From assembly GCA_021298395.1 (NCBI GenBank), contig JAJTFH010000007.1, forward strand, positions 3,258 to 67,257: a DNA stretch of 64,000 nt. The letters run 5' to 3'. A model generated the notes under the pieces. It was not told the origin of the DNA. It saw nothing but the letters and a program-made list of their open reading frames with translations, and did not search any database. A program made the position numbers and the translations under genes. This document shows, one piece after another, positions 17,410 through 27,525 of the stretch (the stretch's first letter is position 1; every line of letters starts with the position of its first letter). The DNA is from Gemmatimonadota bacterium. Its GTDB lineage: Bacteria > Gemmatimonadota > Gemmatimonadetes > Gemmatimonadales > Gemmatimonadaceae.

Positions 17410-19161
17410 ATGCCCATGCGTCGTCCCACCGCGCTCCTCCTGCTCGCCTCCCTCGCGATCGGCGCCTGCCGACCGCTGGTCACGCCCACGACGACCCCGA
17501 CCTCCGGCGATGCGCGCTACTCTGGCACCTACGCCGAGGGGTGGCGCTTCCCGGAGGCACGCGAGGCGGCCTTCGGCGCCGACGCGATGGTCGCGAGCAA
17601 CTCCGACCTCGCGAGCGAGGCAGGGCTCGAGGTCCTGCGTGCCGGCGGCAACGCCGTCGATGCCGCCGTCGCCGTGGGGTTCGCGCTCGCGGTGACCTAT
17701 CCCTTCGCCGGGAACATCGGCGGGGGCGGATTCACGACGATCCGGATGGCCGATGGCCGGACCGCGGCGCTCGACTACCGCGAGGTCGCGCCCCTCACCG
17801 CCACCCGCGACATGTTCGTCGACGCCGCCGGCACGCTCACCGACCGAAGTGTCCTCGGCCATCTCGCCTCCGGGGTCCCCGGCGCCGTCGCTGGCCTCGA
17901 TGCCGCGCTCCAGCGCTATGGCACGATGTCGCTCGCACAGGTGATGACCCCGGCCATCCGACTCGCGCGTGAGGGCTTCCTCGTCGATTCGGCGCTCTCC
18001 CGCTCGCTCCGTGGGGCGCAGGACCGCATCTGTCGCTTCGCTGGCTGTGCGCTCTTCTATCCCAACGGCGAGGCGATCGCACCTGGTGGTCGTCTCGTGC
18101 AGAGCGACTTGGCGCGGACGTTGCAGGCGATCGCCGAACAGGGGCCGCGTGGCTTCTACACCGGTCCGGTGGCCGACGCGCTCGTCGAGGAGATGCGGCG
18201 TGGCGGTGGGATCATCACCCACGAGGACCTCCGGCGCTACGAGCCCAAGTGGCGTGATGCCGTCATCTCGACGTATCGCGGCCACACCCTGATCACGATG
18301 CCGCCGGCCTCCTCGGGCGGGATCACGATGACCGAGTCGTTCAACATCCTCGAGCACTTCGCCCCGCTCCCGGCCTTCGGGAGCGCGCCCTATCTCCATC
18401 TGCTGGCCGAGACCTTCCGGCGCTCGTTCCAGGACCGCAACAGCAAGCTCGCCGACGCCGATTTCGTCGCGGTACCGCGTGAGGCGTTGGTCTCGAAGAG
18501 CTATGCGCGGACCCTCGCGACACAGATCGACCTCCGGCGCGCCTCGGTGACACCAAGCTTCGCTCCCGCCGTGCGCGAGCCGGAGCACACCACGCACTAC
18601 TCGGTCGTGGATGCGGCGGGGAACGCTGTCGCGACGACCACGACGATCAATGGCGGGTACGGCTCCGCGGTCTGGATCCCCGGCGGCGGTTTCTTCATGA
18701 ACAACGAGATGGATGACTTCGCCGCGCAACCGGGCACGCCGAACATGTTCGGGCTCGTGCAGGGTGAGGCGAACGCCGTCCAGCCCGGGAAGCGGATGCT
18801 CTCGGCGATGTCCCCGACCATCGTGCTCGATCGCGAGGGGAAGGTCCTGCTCGTCGTCGGGGCCGCTGGCGGCCCGACGATCATCACCGCGGTCGCGCAG
18901 GTGATCCTCAACGTGATCGAGCATGGGATGCCACTCGCCGATGCGATGCGCGCGCCGCGCATGCACCATCAGTCGCTCCCCGATCAGCTCCGCCTCGAGT
19001 CGGCGGGCTTCAGTGAGGCCACGCTCGCGCAGCTCAAGGGGATGGGCCACAGCATCGCCCTGCAGAACGGGATCGCGAACGTGAACGCGATCATGCGGAT
19101 CCCCTCGGGGTGGCACGGCGTGAAGGAGCCGCGCGGCTCCGGCCTCGCGGTCGGCTACTGA
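17410..19161 (+). CDS. ggt: Gamma-glutamyltransferase
   Basis: GGNAVDAAVAVGFALAVTYPFAGNIGGGGF; EHTTHYSVVDAAGNAV (catalytic Thr); lipoprotein signal. Confidence 0.95.
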   Translation: MPMRRPTALLLLASLAIGACRPLVTPTTTPTSGDARYSGTYAEGWRFPEAREAAFGADAMVASNSDLASEAGLEVLRAGGNAVDAAVAVGFALAVTYPFAGNIGGGGFTTIRMADGRTAALDYREVAPLTATRDMFVDAAGTLTDRSVLGHLASGVPGAVAGLDAALQRYGTMSLAQVMTPAIRLAREGFLVDSALSRSLRGAQDRICRFAGCALFYPNGEAIAPGGRLVQSDLARTLQAIAEQGPRGFYTGPVADALVEEMRRGGGIITHEDLRRYEPKWRDAVISTYRGHTLITMPPASSGGITMTESFNILEHFAPLPAFGSAPYLHLLAETFRRSFQDRNSKLADADFVAVPREALVSKSYARTLATQIDLRRASVTPSFAPAVREPEHTTHYSVVDAAGNAVATTTTINGGYGSAVWIPGGGFFMNNEMDDFAAQPGTPNMFGLVQGEANAVQPGKRMLSAMSPTIVLDREGKVLLVVGAAGGPTIITAVAQVILNVIEHGMPLADAMRAPRMHHQSLPDQLRLESAGFSEATLAQLKGMGHSIALQNGIANVNAIMRIPSGWHGVKEPRGSGLAVGY

Positions 19162-19183
19162 GTCACGACGAGGCCCCGCCCCG

Positions 19184-20935
19184 ATGCGGACGCTCCTCCG
19201 GCTCCTCCCATGGATCCGCCCCTATCGATGGCGATTCACCGTCGGCCTCATCAGTGTCGTCATCTCCACGGCGCTCTCCAGTCTGATCCCGACCCTCCTG
19301 CGTCGCGCGATCGATCGGCTCGGCCAACCGGATCCCTGGATCCCCGTCCTCGAGATCGCGGGCCTCATGCTCGCCGTCACGTTGACCATGGCGATCTTCC
19401 GCTTCACCATGCGCGAGATCCTCAATGGGGTCTCGCGCGTGCTCCGCGATGCGCTCTTCGCGCGGCTCACGACACTCGATGGCGCCTGGTTCGGCCGGAT
19501 GCGGACGGGGGAGATCATGGCTCGCCTCACCAATGACCTGACGGCCGTCCGCATGGCGGTGGGCCCAGCGGTGATGTACCTGACCAACACGATCTTCGGC
19601 GGCCTCTTCGCCCTGGGTTTCATGATCGCGATCAGTCCGCGCCTCACCGGCCTCGCTCTGATCCCGATGTTCCTCCTCCCCGTCGTGATGTTCCGACTGG
19701 GCAAGGTGACCCACGATCGATTCGAACGCGTCCAGTCCACCTTCGGCGATCTCACGACCCTCGTCCAGGAGCATCTCGCCGGGATCCGCATCGTGCGCGC
19801 CTATGCACAGGAGCAGGCCGAGCGCGCCAGGTTCGCCGAGCTGAGCGAGGCGTACCTCCATCGCAATCGCGCGCTGGTGCGTCTCAATGGCCTCATGAAT
19901 CCCGCCTTCACCCTCCTCGCCGGACTCGGGGCCGCCGTCGTCCTCGGGGCGGGCGGCGTGATGGTCCTCGAGGGGGCGCTCACGGTCGGGACCTTCGTCG
20001 CGTTCGGGCTCTACCTGAGCAATCTCACCTGGCCCCTGATCGCGCTCGGGTGGGTCACGAATCTCTTCCAGCGGGGCGCGGCCTCGTGGGGACGGATCGA
20101 GGCGATCCTCGACGCCCATCCAACCATCACCGATCCCGTCACGCCTCGTGTCGCCGCCGCACTCCCCCAGGCGACCGCCGGCCGCACGATCTCGTTCGAT
20201 GGGGTGTCCTTCGCCTATCCGGCCGCGTCCGGCGCGAGAGGCCGCACCGTCCTTCACGACGTCACGCTCACCATCCCCGCCGGGACGACGCTCGGTGTGG
20301 TGGGAGCGACGGGGAGCGGGAAGTCCGCGCTCCTCGAGCTCCTCCCCCGCCTCGCCGACCCCACGCAGGGCGTCATCCGACTCGACGGCGTCGACCTCCG
20401 CGACCTCCCGCTCGCCACCCTTCGCGCCGAGATCGGCTTCGTCCCGCAGGAGAGCCTCCTCTTCAGCGAGACGATCCGTGACAACCTCCACTACGGGACC
20501 GAGGATGACGACGCGGTCCGTGAGGCCACGCGCGTCGCCCAACTCGCCGAGACGATCGCGGGGCTCCCACAGGGCGAGCAGACGATACTCGGGGAGCGCG
20601 GCGTGAACCTCTCGGGTGGGCAGCGACAGCGCGCCGCCCTCGCCCGTGCCCTCGCACGGCGGCCGAACGTCGTGATCCTCGACGATGCGCTCGCGGCGGT
20701 GGACACGCAGACCGAGGCGGAGATCCTCCGGGAGCTGTACCTCGCCCTCGCGGGGCGCACCGCGATCATCGCCTCCCATCGGATCACCGCGGTGCGCGCG
20801 GCGCACTGGATCGTCGTCCTCGACGAGGGCCGGATCGTCGAACAGGGCCGCCACGACGATCTCGTCGCAGCGGGGGGACGCTATGCCGCGCTCTTGGAAC
20901 GCCAGCGCCTCGAGGAATCGCTCACGGCGGCGTGA
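19184..20935 (+). CDS. ABC transporter, fused permease/ATPase (MsbA/LmrA-like)
   Basis: GATGSGKSALLELL, LSGGQRQRAALARAL, VVILDDALAAVD; N-terminal TM domain. Confidence 0.93.
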   Translation: MRTLLRLLPWIRPYRWRFTVGLISVVISTALSSLIPTLLRRAIDRLGQPDPWIPVLEIAGLMLAVTLTMAIFRFTMREILNGVSRVLRDALFARLTTLDGAWFGRMRTGEIMARLTNDLTAVRMAVGPAVMYLTNTIFGGLFALGFMIAISPRLTGLALIPMFLLPVVMFRLGKVTHDRFERVQSTFGDLTTLVQEHLAGIRIVRAYAQEQAERARFAELSEAYLHRNRALVRLNGLMNPAFTLLAGLGAAVVLGAGGVMVLEGALTVGTFVAFGLYLSNLTWPLIALGWVTNLFQRGAASWGRIEAILDAHPTITDPVTPRVAAALPQATAGRTISFDGVSFAYPAASGARGRTVLHDVTLTIPAGTTLGVVGATGSGKSALLELLPRLADPTQGVIRLDGVDLRDLPLATLRAEIGFVPQESLLFSETIRDNLHYGTEDDDAVREATRVAQLAETIAGLPQGEQTILGERGVNLSGGQRQRAALARALARRPNVVILDDALAAVDTQTEAEILRELYLALAGRTAIIASHRITAVRAAHWIVVLDEGRIVEQGRHDDLVAAGGRYAALLERQRLEESLTAA

Positions 20936-20941
20936 CGCCGG

Positions 20942-21676
20942 TCAGATCCGATTGGCGATGAAGTCGGGCGTGAGCGCCTGGAGCCAGGTCGAGAGGATCG
21001 TGAAGCGATTCGTCACCATGAGCACGCCGACGCTCACGAGCATCACCCCGGCGAATCGGTTCACCCAGATCATCCGGTGCCGCACCTTCGCGAAGAGGAC
21101 CAGGAAGCGGTCCACGGCGAGTGCCGCCGCGAGGAACGGGACCGCGAGCCCCAGCGAGTAGGCCGCCAGCAGGACGAGCCCGCGCTGCAGGTCGGCCTCG
21201 TTCGCCGCCATCGTCATGATCGCGCCGAGGATCGGCCCGATGCACGGCGACCATCCCGCCCCGAAGGCGATCCCGACGAGCAGGGTCCCGAAGTACCCGA
21301 GCGGCTTGTTCGCGAGATGCACGCGCGTATCACGCGCGAGGAGCCCGAGGTTCAGCACGCCGAGGAGATACAACCCGAAGAGGATGATCAGCACCCCCCC
21401 CACGCGACTGATCACCTCGCGCGAGCGGAGCATCAGCTGGCCGAACATCGTCGCCCCCGCGCCCAAGGCGAGGAAGATCAACGAGAAGCCGATCACGAAG
21501 ACCACCGCATGCTGCAGCGCCTCGCGCCGCGAATGCTGCAGATCCTCGAGTGACATCCCCGTGATGAAGGTGACGTAGCTCGGCACGAGCGGGAGCACGC
21601 AGGGGCTGAGGAAGCTCAGCAACCCCGCGCCGAATGCCACCAGGAGTCCCGCCGGTCCGTAGATCCCCTCGCTCAT
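20942..21676 (-). CDS. ccdA: Cytochrome c biogenesis / thiol-disulfide transmembrane protein
   Basis: LLSFLSPCVLPLVPSYV and FGAGWSPCIGPILGAI; six TMs. Confidence 0.9.
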   Translation of the reverse strand: MSEGIYGPAGLLVAFGAGLLSFLSPCVLPLVPSYVTFITGMSLEDLQHSRREALQHAVVFVIGFSLIFLALGAGATMFGQLMLRSREVISRVGGVLIILFGLYLLGVLNLGLLARDTRVHLANKPLGYFGTLLVGIAFGAGWSPCIGPILGAIMTMAANEADLQRGLVLLAAYSLGLAVPFLAAALAVDRFLVLFAKVRHRMIWVNRFAGVMLVSVGVLMVTNRFTILSTWLQALTPDFIANRI

Positions 21677-22143
21677 GCGTCCCCTCGGATGCGGGCCGAC
21701 CCACCGGCCCCACGTTGACAGCTCCCACAGATCCCATGGATCACCAACCGATGCCGCTGCCGCGCGAACCCGCGCGACTCGGCGACGATCGTCGTCATCC
21801 GCTCCAACCGCTCGTCACGGAACTCCTCGACGCGGCCGCATTGCGTGCAGACCAGATGCTCATGATGCGGGATATCGCGCGCCGGCTCGAACCGCCGGAA
21901 CCCTTCCCCGAAGTCGCGCTCCACCACGAGTCCACTCTCGAGCAGGGTGTCGATCGTGCGATACACCGTCGCCGTCCCCACCGTCGTCCCACGCGCGGCG
22001 ACCGCCTGCGCGATCTCCTCCGCGGAGCAGTGCCGTTCCGACCCGAGCACGACCTCCGCGATGGCGAGCCGCTGCGCGGTCACCGGCAGATTGTGGTCGC
22101 GGAGATACGCGACGAACCGCTCGACTACGCTGCGGTCCGACAC
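21673..22143 (-). CDS. Fur-family transcriptional regulator
   Basis: VTAQRLAIAEVVL; HHEHLVCTQCGRVEEF; GICGSCQ. Confidence 0.9.
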   Translation of the reverse strand: MSDRSVVERFVAYLRDHNLPVTAQRLAIAEVVLGSERHCSAEEIAQAVAARGTTVGTATVYRTIDTLLESGLVVERDFGEGFRRFEPARDIPHHEHLVCTQCGRVEEFRDERLERMTTIVAESRGFARQRHRLVIHGICGSCQRGAGGSARIRGDA

Positions 22144-22529
22144 CGGGCGTCGGCCAGCAGGGTCCGTACCGTCTCCCCCTCGAGTCGCTCCGGCTGCGCG
22201 GCCTCATTGGCGCGCGCCTTCACCCCGGCGACCACTGCCTCGACCGTCACGAGCGGGGCATCGGCCTCGGCCGTCACCTCGTGCGTCCACCGGCCGCGAT
22301 CCGGCCCCTTTCGCGTCCAGCGATAGCGCGCGCTGAACACCACATGGCGCGCCTGCGACGGGTCCTCAGGCGTCGCCGCGATCACCGCGACCCCGGTCTC
22401 GATCGGCCCCTGCCGGATCGGCGGGAAGAGATGGATCGCCACGATCCGCTCGTCGGGGACCACATCGGCGATCGCCAGGAGGAAGCGCTCGCGGGCATCC
22501 GCGGCGAGGGCCAGGGTCTCATGTGCCAT
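22125..22529 (-). CDS. Hypothetical protein
   Basis: ORF track; overlaps fur start by 19 nt. Confidence 0.55.
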   Translation of the reverse strand: MAHETLALAADARERFLLAIADVVPDERIVAIHLFPPIRQGPIETGVAVIAATPEDPSQARHVVFSARYRWTRKGPDRGRWTHEVTAEADAPLVTVEAVVAGVKARANEAAQPERLEGETVRTLLADARCRTAA

Positions 22530-22556
22530 CGGGGAAAGATCGCCCCGCGCCGCCCC

Positions 22557-24812
22557 CTACAGCAATGCGACGGGGTCGCGGTCGATGGCGAGCCGAAGCC
22601 CACCGGCCGCCGGCACCTCGAGCCCATCGGCGAGCCCCCGCAGGAGCCGGGTGAGCGGCCCGACCCTCTCCGACTTGAGGATCACATGCCAACGCCAGCG
22701 CGTCTTGATCCGGTCCACCGGACAGGGGGCCGGCCCGAGGACGGTGACCCCCAGGGCGAACCGCGCCTCCGCCTCCACGCACCACCGGGCCACCGCGCCC
22801 GCGAAGGTCGCGACCCCGACCTCGTCGAGGCCGCTCACGATCAGATTCGCGAGCCGGAGCGTCGGGGGATAGGGCGGGCTCTCGCGGTGGGTGAGCTCCT
22901 CCGCCGCGAAGCTCAGGAAGTCGTGGGTCGCCGCATGGCGCACCGCGTGATGCCCCGGCGTCCGCGTCTGGATCACCACCTCGCCCCCCTTCGGCCCACG
23001 CCCCGCGCGCCCCGCCACCTGACTCAAGAGCTGGAAGATCCGCTCGCTCGCCCGGAAGTCAGGGAGATGCAATCCGACGTCGGCATCGATCACCCCGACC
23101 AACGTCACGTTCGCGAAGTCGAGTCCTTTGGCGATCATCTGCGTCCCCAAGAGGACGTCGACCTCCCCGCGCCCCACGCGCTCGAGGATCTCGGCGTGGG
23201 CCCACTTCCCACTCGTGGTGTCGGCATCCATGCGGGCGATCCGTGCCGTCGGGAAGCGCTCCACGAGGAGCCGTTCCACCTGCTGCGTCCCGAGTCCGCG
23301 CTGCCGCTCCATCGCCCCGCCACAGTCGGCACAGCGGCGCCCCGCCGATTCCTGATGCTGGCAGTAGTGGCAGACCAATCGCTCCGGTGTGCGATGGTAC
23401 GTGAGCGAGATCGAGCAGTGCGGACAGAGGGCCACATGTCCCTCCGCGCACTGCACGAACGGCGCATAGCCGCGGCGATTGAGGAGGAGGATCGTCTGCT
23501 CCCCGCGTGCGACCCGATCGCGGATCGCCGCCTCGAGCGGCGCGGAGAGCACCTGTCGCCGCGTCCGCTCGTCAGGGCGCGAGGCCGTCAGCTCCTGCCG
23601 CAGGTCGACCACGCGGACGGCGGGGAGCGCCCCGCCGCCGACGCGCGCGGGGAGCGAGAGGAGCTGGAGTCGCCCCTCCTGCGCGTTCCGCCAACTCTCG
23701 AGACTCGGCGTCGCGCTCCCGAGCACACAACGCGCCCCCGCCTCACGGGCACGGATCAGCGCGACCTCCCGTGCGTGATAGCGCGGGGCCTCCGCCTGCT
23801 TGTAGCTCGCCTCGTGCTCCTCGTCGACGATGAGGGCCCCGAGGTCGGGGAGCGGGGCGAAGATCGCCGAGCGTGCGCCGACGGCGATCCGCTTCTCCCC
23901 CCGGCGCAGCGCGCGCCACGCATCGAGTCGCTCGCCATCGGAGAGCCCGGAGTGCAACACCGTGACGAGATCGCCGAAGCGCGCTCGGAACCGCTCCACC
24001 GTCTGCGGGGTGAGGGCGATCTCCGGCACGAGCACGATGGCGCTTTTCCCCTCGACGCGCACCACCTGCTCGAGCACCTCGAGATAGACGAGGGTCTTCC
24101 CGCTCCCGGTGATCCCATGCAGGAGGAAGGCCGCGCCCGGCGCGCCCGCGAGGATGGTATCGATCGCGGCCTGTTGCGCGGCGGTCGGTCGGAGCGCAGC
24201 CTCTGCGGCGCGCGCGCCCTCGCGCGCCGCGAAGGGGTCGCGGAAGACCGTGGCCGATTCGATCCGGGCGAACCCCTTCCGGACGAGCCCGTCGACCACC
24301 GCGCTGGTGCAGCCGAGTTGGCGCAGGAGATGCGGGACCGAGGCGCGTCCCCCCAACGATTCCAGGAGCTCATAGGCCTGCCGCTGCTGCGGCGCCCGAC
24401 GGAAGGCCGCCTCGCGCGACTGGAGCGTGGGCAACGTGCCCGCGAGCACGAGCACTCGCTCCGTGCGCCCGCGGGGCACCGGGCTCCCCGCTTGGCCGAG
24501 CGCCACCGGCAGCGCCGCACGGCAGACGAGTCCGAGCGAGACCACGTGGTACTCCGCGATCCAGCGACAGGTCGTGAGCAGGTCAGCCGGGAGCGCGGGC
24601 TCCGCATCGGGGATCGCGAGCACCGACTTCGGCGTCACCGTCGCGAGCGAGGCCCCATCACTCGGCCCCACACAGATTCCGACGACGCGCGTGTTCCGCA
24701 CAGGGACGACGACCCGATGCCCAGGGGCGATCGGCGCATCCGTGGCGTAGGTGAAGGTCTGGCGGAGTGGGAGCGGGAGCGCCACCTCGATCAGGTGCGG
24801 CGACGACGCCAT
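22557..24812 (-). CDS. priA: Primosomal protein N' (replication restart helicase)
   Basis: LLHGITGSGKTLVYLEVL, VDEEHEASYKQAEAPRYHARE, paired-Cys zinc motifs, GRAGRGPKGGEVVIQT. Confidence 0.95.
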   Translation of the reverse strand: MASSPHLIEVALPLPLRQTFTYATDAPIAPGHRVVVPVRNTRVVGICVGPSDGASLATVTPKSVLAIPDAEPALPADLLTTCRWIAEYHVVSLGLVCRAALPVALGQAGSPVPRGRTERVLVLAGTLPTLQSREAAFRRAPQQRQAYELLESLGGRASVPHLLRQLGCTSAVVDGLVRKGFARIESATVFRDPFAAREGARAAEAALRPTAAQQAAIDTILAGAPGAAFLLHGITGSGKTLVYLEVLEQVVRVEGKSAIVLVPEIALTPQTVERFRARFGDLVTVLHSGLSDGERLDAWRALRRGEKRIAVGARSAIFAPLPDLGALIVDEEHEASYKQAEAPRYHAREVALIRAREAGARCVLGSATPSLESWRNAQEGRLQLLSLPARVGGGALPAVRVVDLRQELTASRPDERTRRQVLSAPLEAAIRDRVARGEQTILLLNRRGYAPFVQCAEGHVALCPHCSISLTYHRTPERLVCHYCQHQESAGRRCADCGGAMERQRGLGTQQVERLLVERFPTARIARMDADTTSGKWAHAEILERVGRGEVDVLLGTQMIAKGLDFANVTLVGVIDADVGLHLPDFRASERIFQLLSQVAGRAGRGPKGGEVVIQTRTPGHHAVRHAATHDFLSFAAEELTHRESPPYPPTLRLANLIVSGLDEVGVATFAGAVARWCVEAEARFALGVTVLGPAPCPVDRIKTRWRWHVILKSERVGPLTRLLRGLADGLEVPAAGGLRLAIDRDPVALL

Positions 24813-25907
24813 CTAGATGAGGCCGCGCCGATGCAACACCCAGAGGAGTCCCCCACCGAGGCCCAACTGCACCGCCAGCATGATCCAGAACCCGTTCGGC
24901 ATCTCGGCGAGGGGGATCGACACGAAGTTCATCCCCCACATCCCGCTCACCACGACGAAGGGCACGCTCAGCGTCGCGACGACGGTGAGCCCCTTCGTCA
25001 CCAGCCCCATCCGATTGGAGACCTGCGTGAGGTAGGAGTCGAGGGTGCTCGACAGGAGATCACGATAGCTGTCCAACGTCTCGGTCAGCCGGATCACATG
25101 ATCGTACACGTCGCGGAAGTAGACCTGTGTCTCCGCGGCGAGATAGGGCGTCGGGCGGTTCTGCAGGATGTTGAAGACCTCGCGCATCGGCCCCACATGC
25201 CGACGCAACTGCAACACCAGTCGCTTGACGCCGAAGATGTCACGGAGCGCCTCCTGGTCGAAGTGCACGAAGACCCGCTCCTCGAGCCCATCGATGAAGG
25301 CATCGACCTGCTCCAGGATCGGGAAGTAGGCATCGACCGTCGCATCGAGGACGTCATGCAGCAGGCGACCCGCTCCCTTGGCCAGCGGCTCGGGGGCGCG
25401 CGCGAGACGATCCATCGCCGCCTCGATCCCGGGGGCATGCGGCCCATGCGCCGTCACCAGATAGTTCGAACCGAGGAAGCACCAGAGGTTGAAGGTCTCC
25501 ACATCGAACTGATCGGGGGTCTCCTCGACGAAGCGGACCCCACGCACCACGCAGAGCAGATAGGTCGGGAACTCCTCCAGCTTGACGCGTCCCTCGCTCG
25601 ACGTCGTGTCCTCCACACTGAGCGGATGGAAGCGGAACGCGGTGGTGAGCAACGCCCGCTGCTCCGGACTCCGCAGATCGAGGTCGACCCAGAGCGTCCC
25701 CGTCCCGGCCGCGACGATCGTCGAGAAGCGCGCAGGGTCAAGGTCGCGATGGAGCGTCCCGCCCTCATCGCGATACCACGACCGCGGGGCGGTCGAAGGG
25801 GCCGCGACCGGTGGCGCCATCGGCTCCGTCGACGCGACGGGTGCGGACGGACTGCGCCGTCCGCGCCGGAGCCGCGGCGGCGTGGGGTGCGAGCGCTTAC
25901 GAGCCAT
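24813..25907 (-). CDS. corA: CorA family Mg2+/Co2+ transporter
   Basis: C-terminal GMWGMNF preceded by VATLSVPFVVVS TM and followed by second TM. Confidence 0.92.
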   Translation of the reverse strand: MARKRSHPTPPRLRRGRRSPSAPVASTEPMAPPVAAPSTAPRSWYRDEGGTLHRDLDPARFSTIVAAGTGTLWVDLDLRSPEQRALLTTAFRFHPLSVEDTTSSEGRVKLEEFPTYLLCVVRGVRFVEETPDQFDVETFNLWCFLGSNYLVTAHGPHAPGIEAAMDRLARAPEPLAKGAGRLLHDVLDATVDAYFPILEQVDAFIDGLEERVFVHFDQEALRDIFGVKRLVLQLRRHVGPMREVFNILQNRPTPYLAAETQVYFRDVYDHVIRLTETLDSYRDLLSSTLDSYLTQVSNRMGLVTKGLTVVATLSVPFVVVSGMWGMNFVSIPLAEMPNGFWIMLAVQLGLGGGLLWVLHRRGLI

Positions 25908-25916
25908 ACCTCGAAG

Positions 25917-26840
25917 CTACTGGAGCGCGGTCAGGTGGGCGACCACCGCCTGCGCCACCCGATCCGGGGCATAGCCCCCCTCGAGCGCGCTCACCACCCG
26001 TCCCCCACACCAGCGCTCCGCCCGCACGACGACCTCACGGGTGAGCGCGGCGATATCGTCGATCTCGAGGGTGAACCCCCCGAGCGGGTCCCCGGCCAGA
26101 CAATCGAACCCGGCGGAGAGGAGGACGAGATCGGGTCGCCACCCCTCGGTGGCGGCGTCGACCGCCCCGAGGAGCGCGTCGCGATAGCGCGCCGCCGCGA
26201 GCCCAGGAGCCATCGGCACGTTCCAGACCGAGCCCTGCGGCCCCCGATCCTCCGCCGCCCCCGACCCCGGATACCAGGGCCATTGGTGCATCGAGACGAA
26301 TCGGATCGCGGGATCATGCTCCACCAACGCCTGCGTCCCATTCCCGTGATGCACGTCCCAGTCGATGATCAACACGCGATCGACCCCGGCCCGCCGCGCC
26401 GCATGCGCGGCGATCGCGACGTTCCCAAAGAGGCAGAATCCCATCCCCTGATCACGCAACGCATGATGCCCGGGGGGCCGCACCGCCGCGAAGGCGCGGT
26501 GGGACCGTCCGTCCAACACGCGCGCCATCCCCTCGAGGACCGACCCCGCCCCCGCCGTCCCGGCATCCCAACTCCCCGCGCTCACCACGGTATCGGCATC
26601 GAGCCGTCCCTCACCCTGCTCGGCGAGTGCGCGCACGCGCATCACATACGCCGGGTCATGTGCGAGCGCGAGCTCCTCGGAGGTCGCCGCGCGCCCCTCG
26701 AGGAGCTCGAGCGACATGAAGAGCTCGGGATGGTACTTGAGCGCGCTCGTGATCGCGCGGATCCGACCGACATGCTCGGGGTGATGCCACCCGGTGTCGT
26801 GCCGCCCCACATCGGCGTGGGAGATGAAGGCGAGGCTCAC
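25917..26840 (-). CDS. Histone deacetylase / AcuC-family amidohydrolase
   Basis: FAAVRPPGHHALRDQGMGFCLFGNVAIAA; VLIIDWDVHHGNGTQ; LSAGFDCLAGDPLGG. Confidence 0.92.
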   Translation of the reverse strand: MSLAFISHADVGRHDTGWHHPEHVGRIRAITSALKYHPELFMSLELLEGRAATSEELALAHDPAYVMRVRALAEQGEGRLDADTVVSAGSWDAGTAGAGSVLEGMARVLDGRSHRAFAAVRPPGHHALRDQGMGFCLFGNVAIAAHAARRAGVDRVLIIDWDVHHGNGTQALVEHDPAIRFVSMHQWPWYPGSGAAEDRGPQGSVWNVPMAPGLAAARYRDALLGAVDAATEGWRPDLVLLSAGFDCLAGDPLGGFTLEIDDIAALTREVVVRAERWCGGRVVSALEGGYAPDRVAQAVVAHLTALQ

Positions 26841-26862
26841 GCCCGGGCCTCGCGTGGCTCGC

Positions 26863-27186
26863 TCAGCGGACCGGCCGCTTATGCCGGAAGGTCAGGAGGA
26901 AGGTCGACCCATCGCGCGCGCCCACGGCGCGCACCGACCTCTCCTCATGGTGGACCTCATGCCCACGTAGCTTCATCACATACTCCACCGGTGCATACAG
27001 CTGCTGCCCGAACGCGTCGAGGGCGGCGCGTTTCAGCATCGTCACCGAGGTCTCGCTGGCGCAGCGCACCGCGATCGTGTCCCAGAGTTCGGGCATCTGC
27101 ACGCGCACCGCGATCGTCTCGGCACCGCTCGCGCCCACGGACAGGACCTCCGGCCGCGCCCGGAGCGCCAGCACCGTCCCGCTCAC
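26863..27186 (-). CDS. Small protein with predicted ubiquitin-like (beta-grasp) fold
   Basis: VRVQMPELWDTIAVRCASETSVTMLKRAALDAFG..EYVMKLRGHEV..ERSVRAVGARDGSTFLLTFRHKRPVR follows ubiquitin strand/helix order and spacing. Confidence 0.6.
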   Translation of the reverse strand: MSGTVLALRARPEVLSVGASGAETIAVRVQMPELWDTIAVRCASETSVTMLKRAALDAFGQQLYAPVEYVMKLRGHEVHHEERSVRAVGARDGSTFLLTFRHKRPVR

Positions 27187-27494
27187 GACACCACCCCGGT
27201 CACGGCATCGACCGCCGGCGGCAAGCCGGTGAGGAAGAGCGCCACCTGCGCATCGAACATGTACGACGAGGCGCTCACCGCGGTGCTGCCGTCCGGCTCT
27301 GCCGTCGCGGCGACGGCGATCTCCTCCCCCCCCTGCCCGCGCAGGCTCATCCAGGTCGGCCCCTCCTTCTCGAGGAAGGCGGCGTAGATCCCGGACTGGC
27401 GAGAGAAGAACTCCTTCGCCGCCGCCAGGACCTCGGCGGGGGGAAGGCTCGTGCGCTGCTGCTGCAGGGTGCGTCCGGTCTGTTGGTGTCGCAT
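27183..27494 (-). CDS. Small hypothetical protein, translationally coupled to ubiquitin-like gene
   Basis: ORF track; 4-nt overlap with downstream gene. Confidence 0.6.
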   Translation of the reverse strand: MRHQQTGRTLQQQRTSLPPAEVLAAAKEFFSRQSGIYAAFLEKEGPTWMSLRGQGGEEIAVAATAEPDGSTAVSASSYMFDAQVALFLTGLPPAVDAVTGVVS

Positions 27495-27525
27495 CGGGAG
27501 GAGTCGGTAGGGGGAAGACGGAAAT

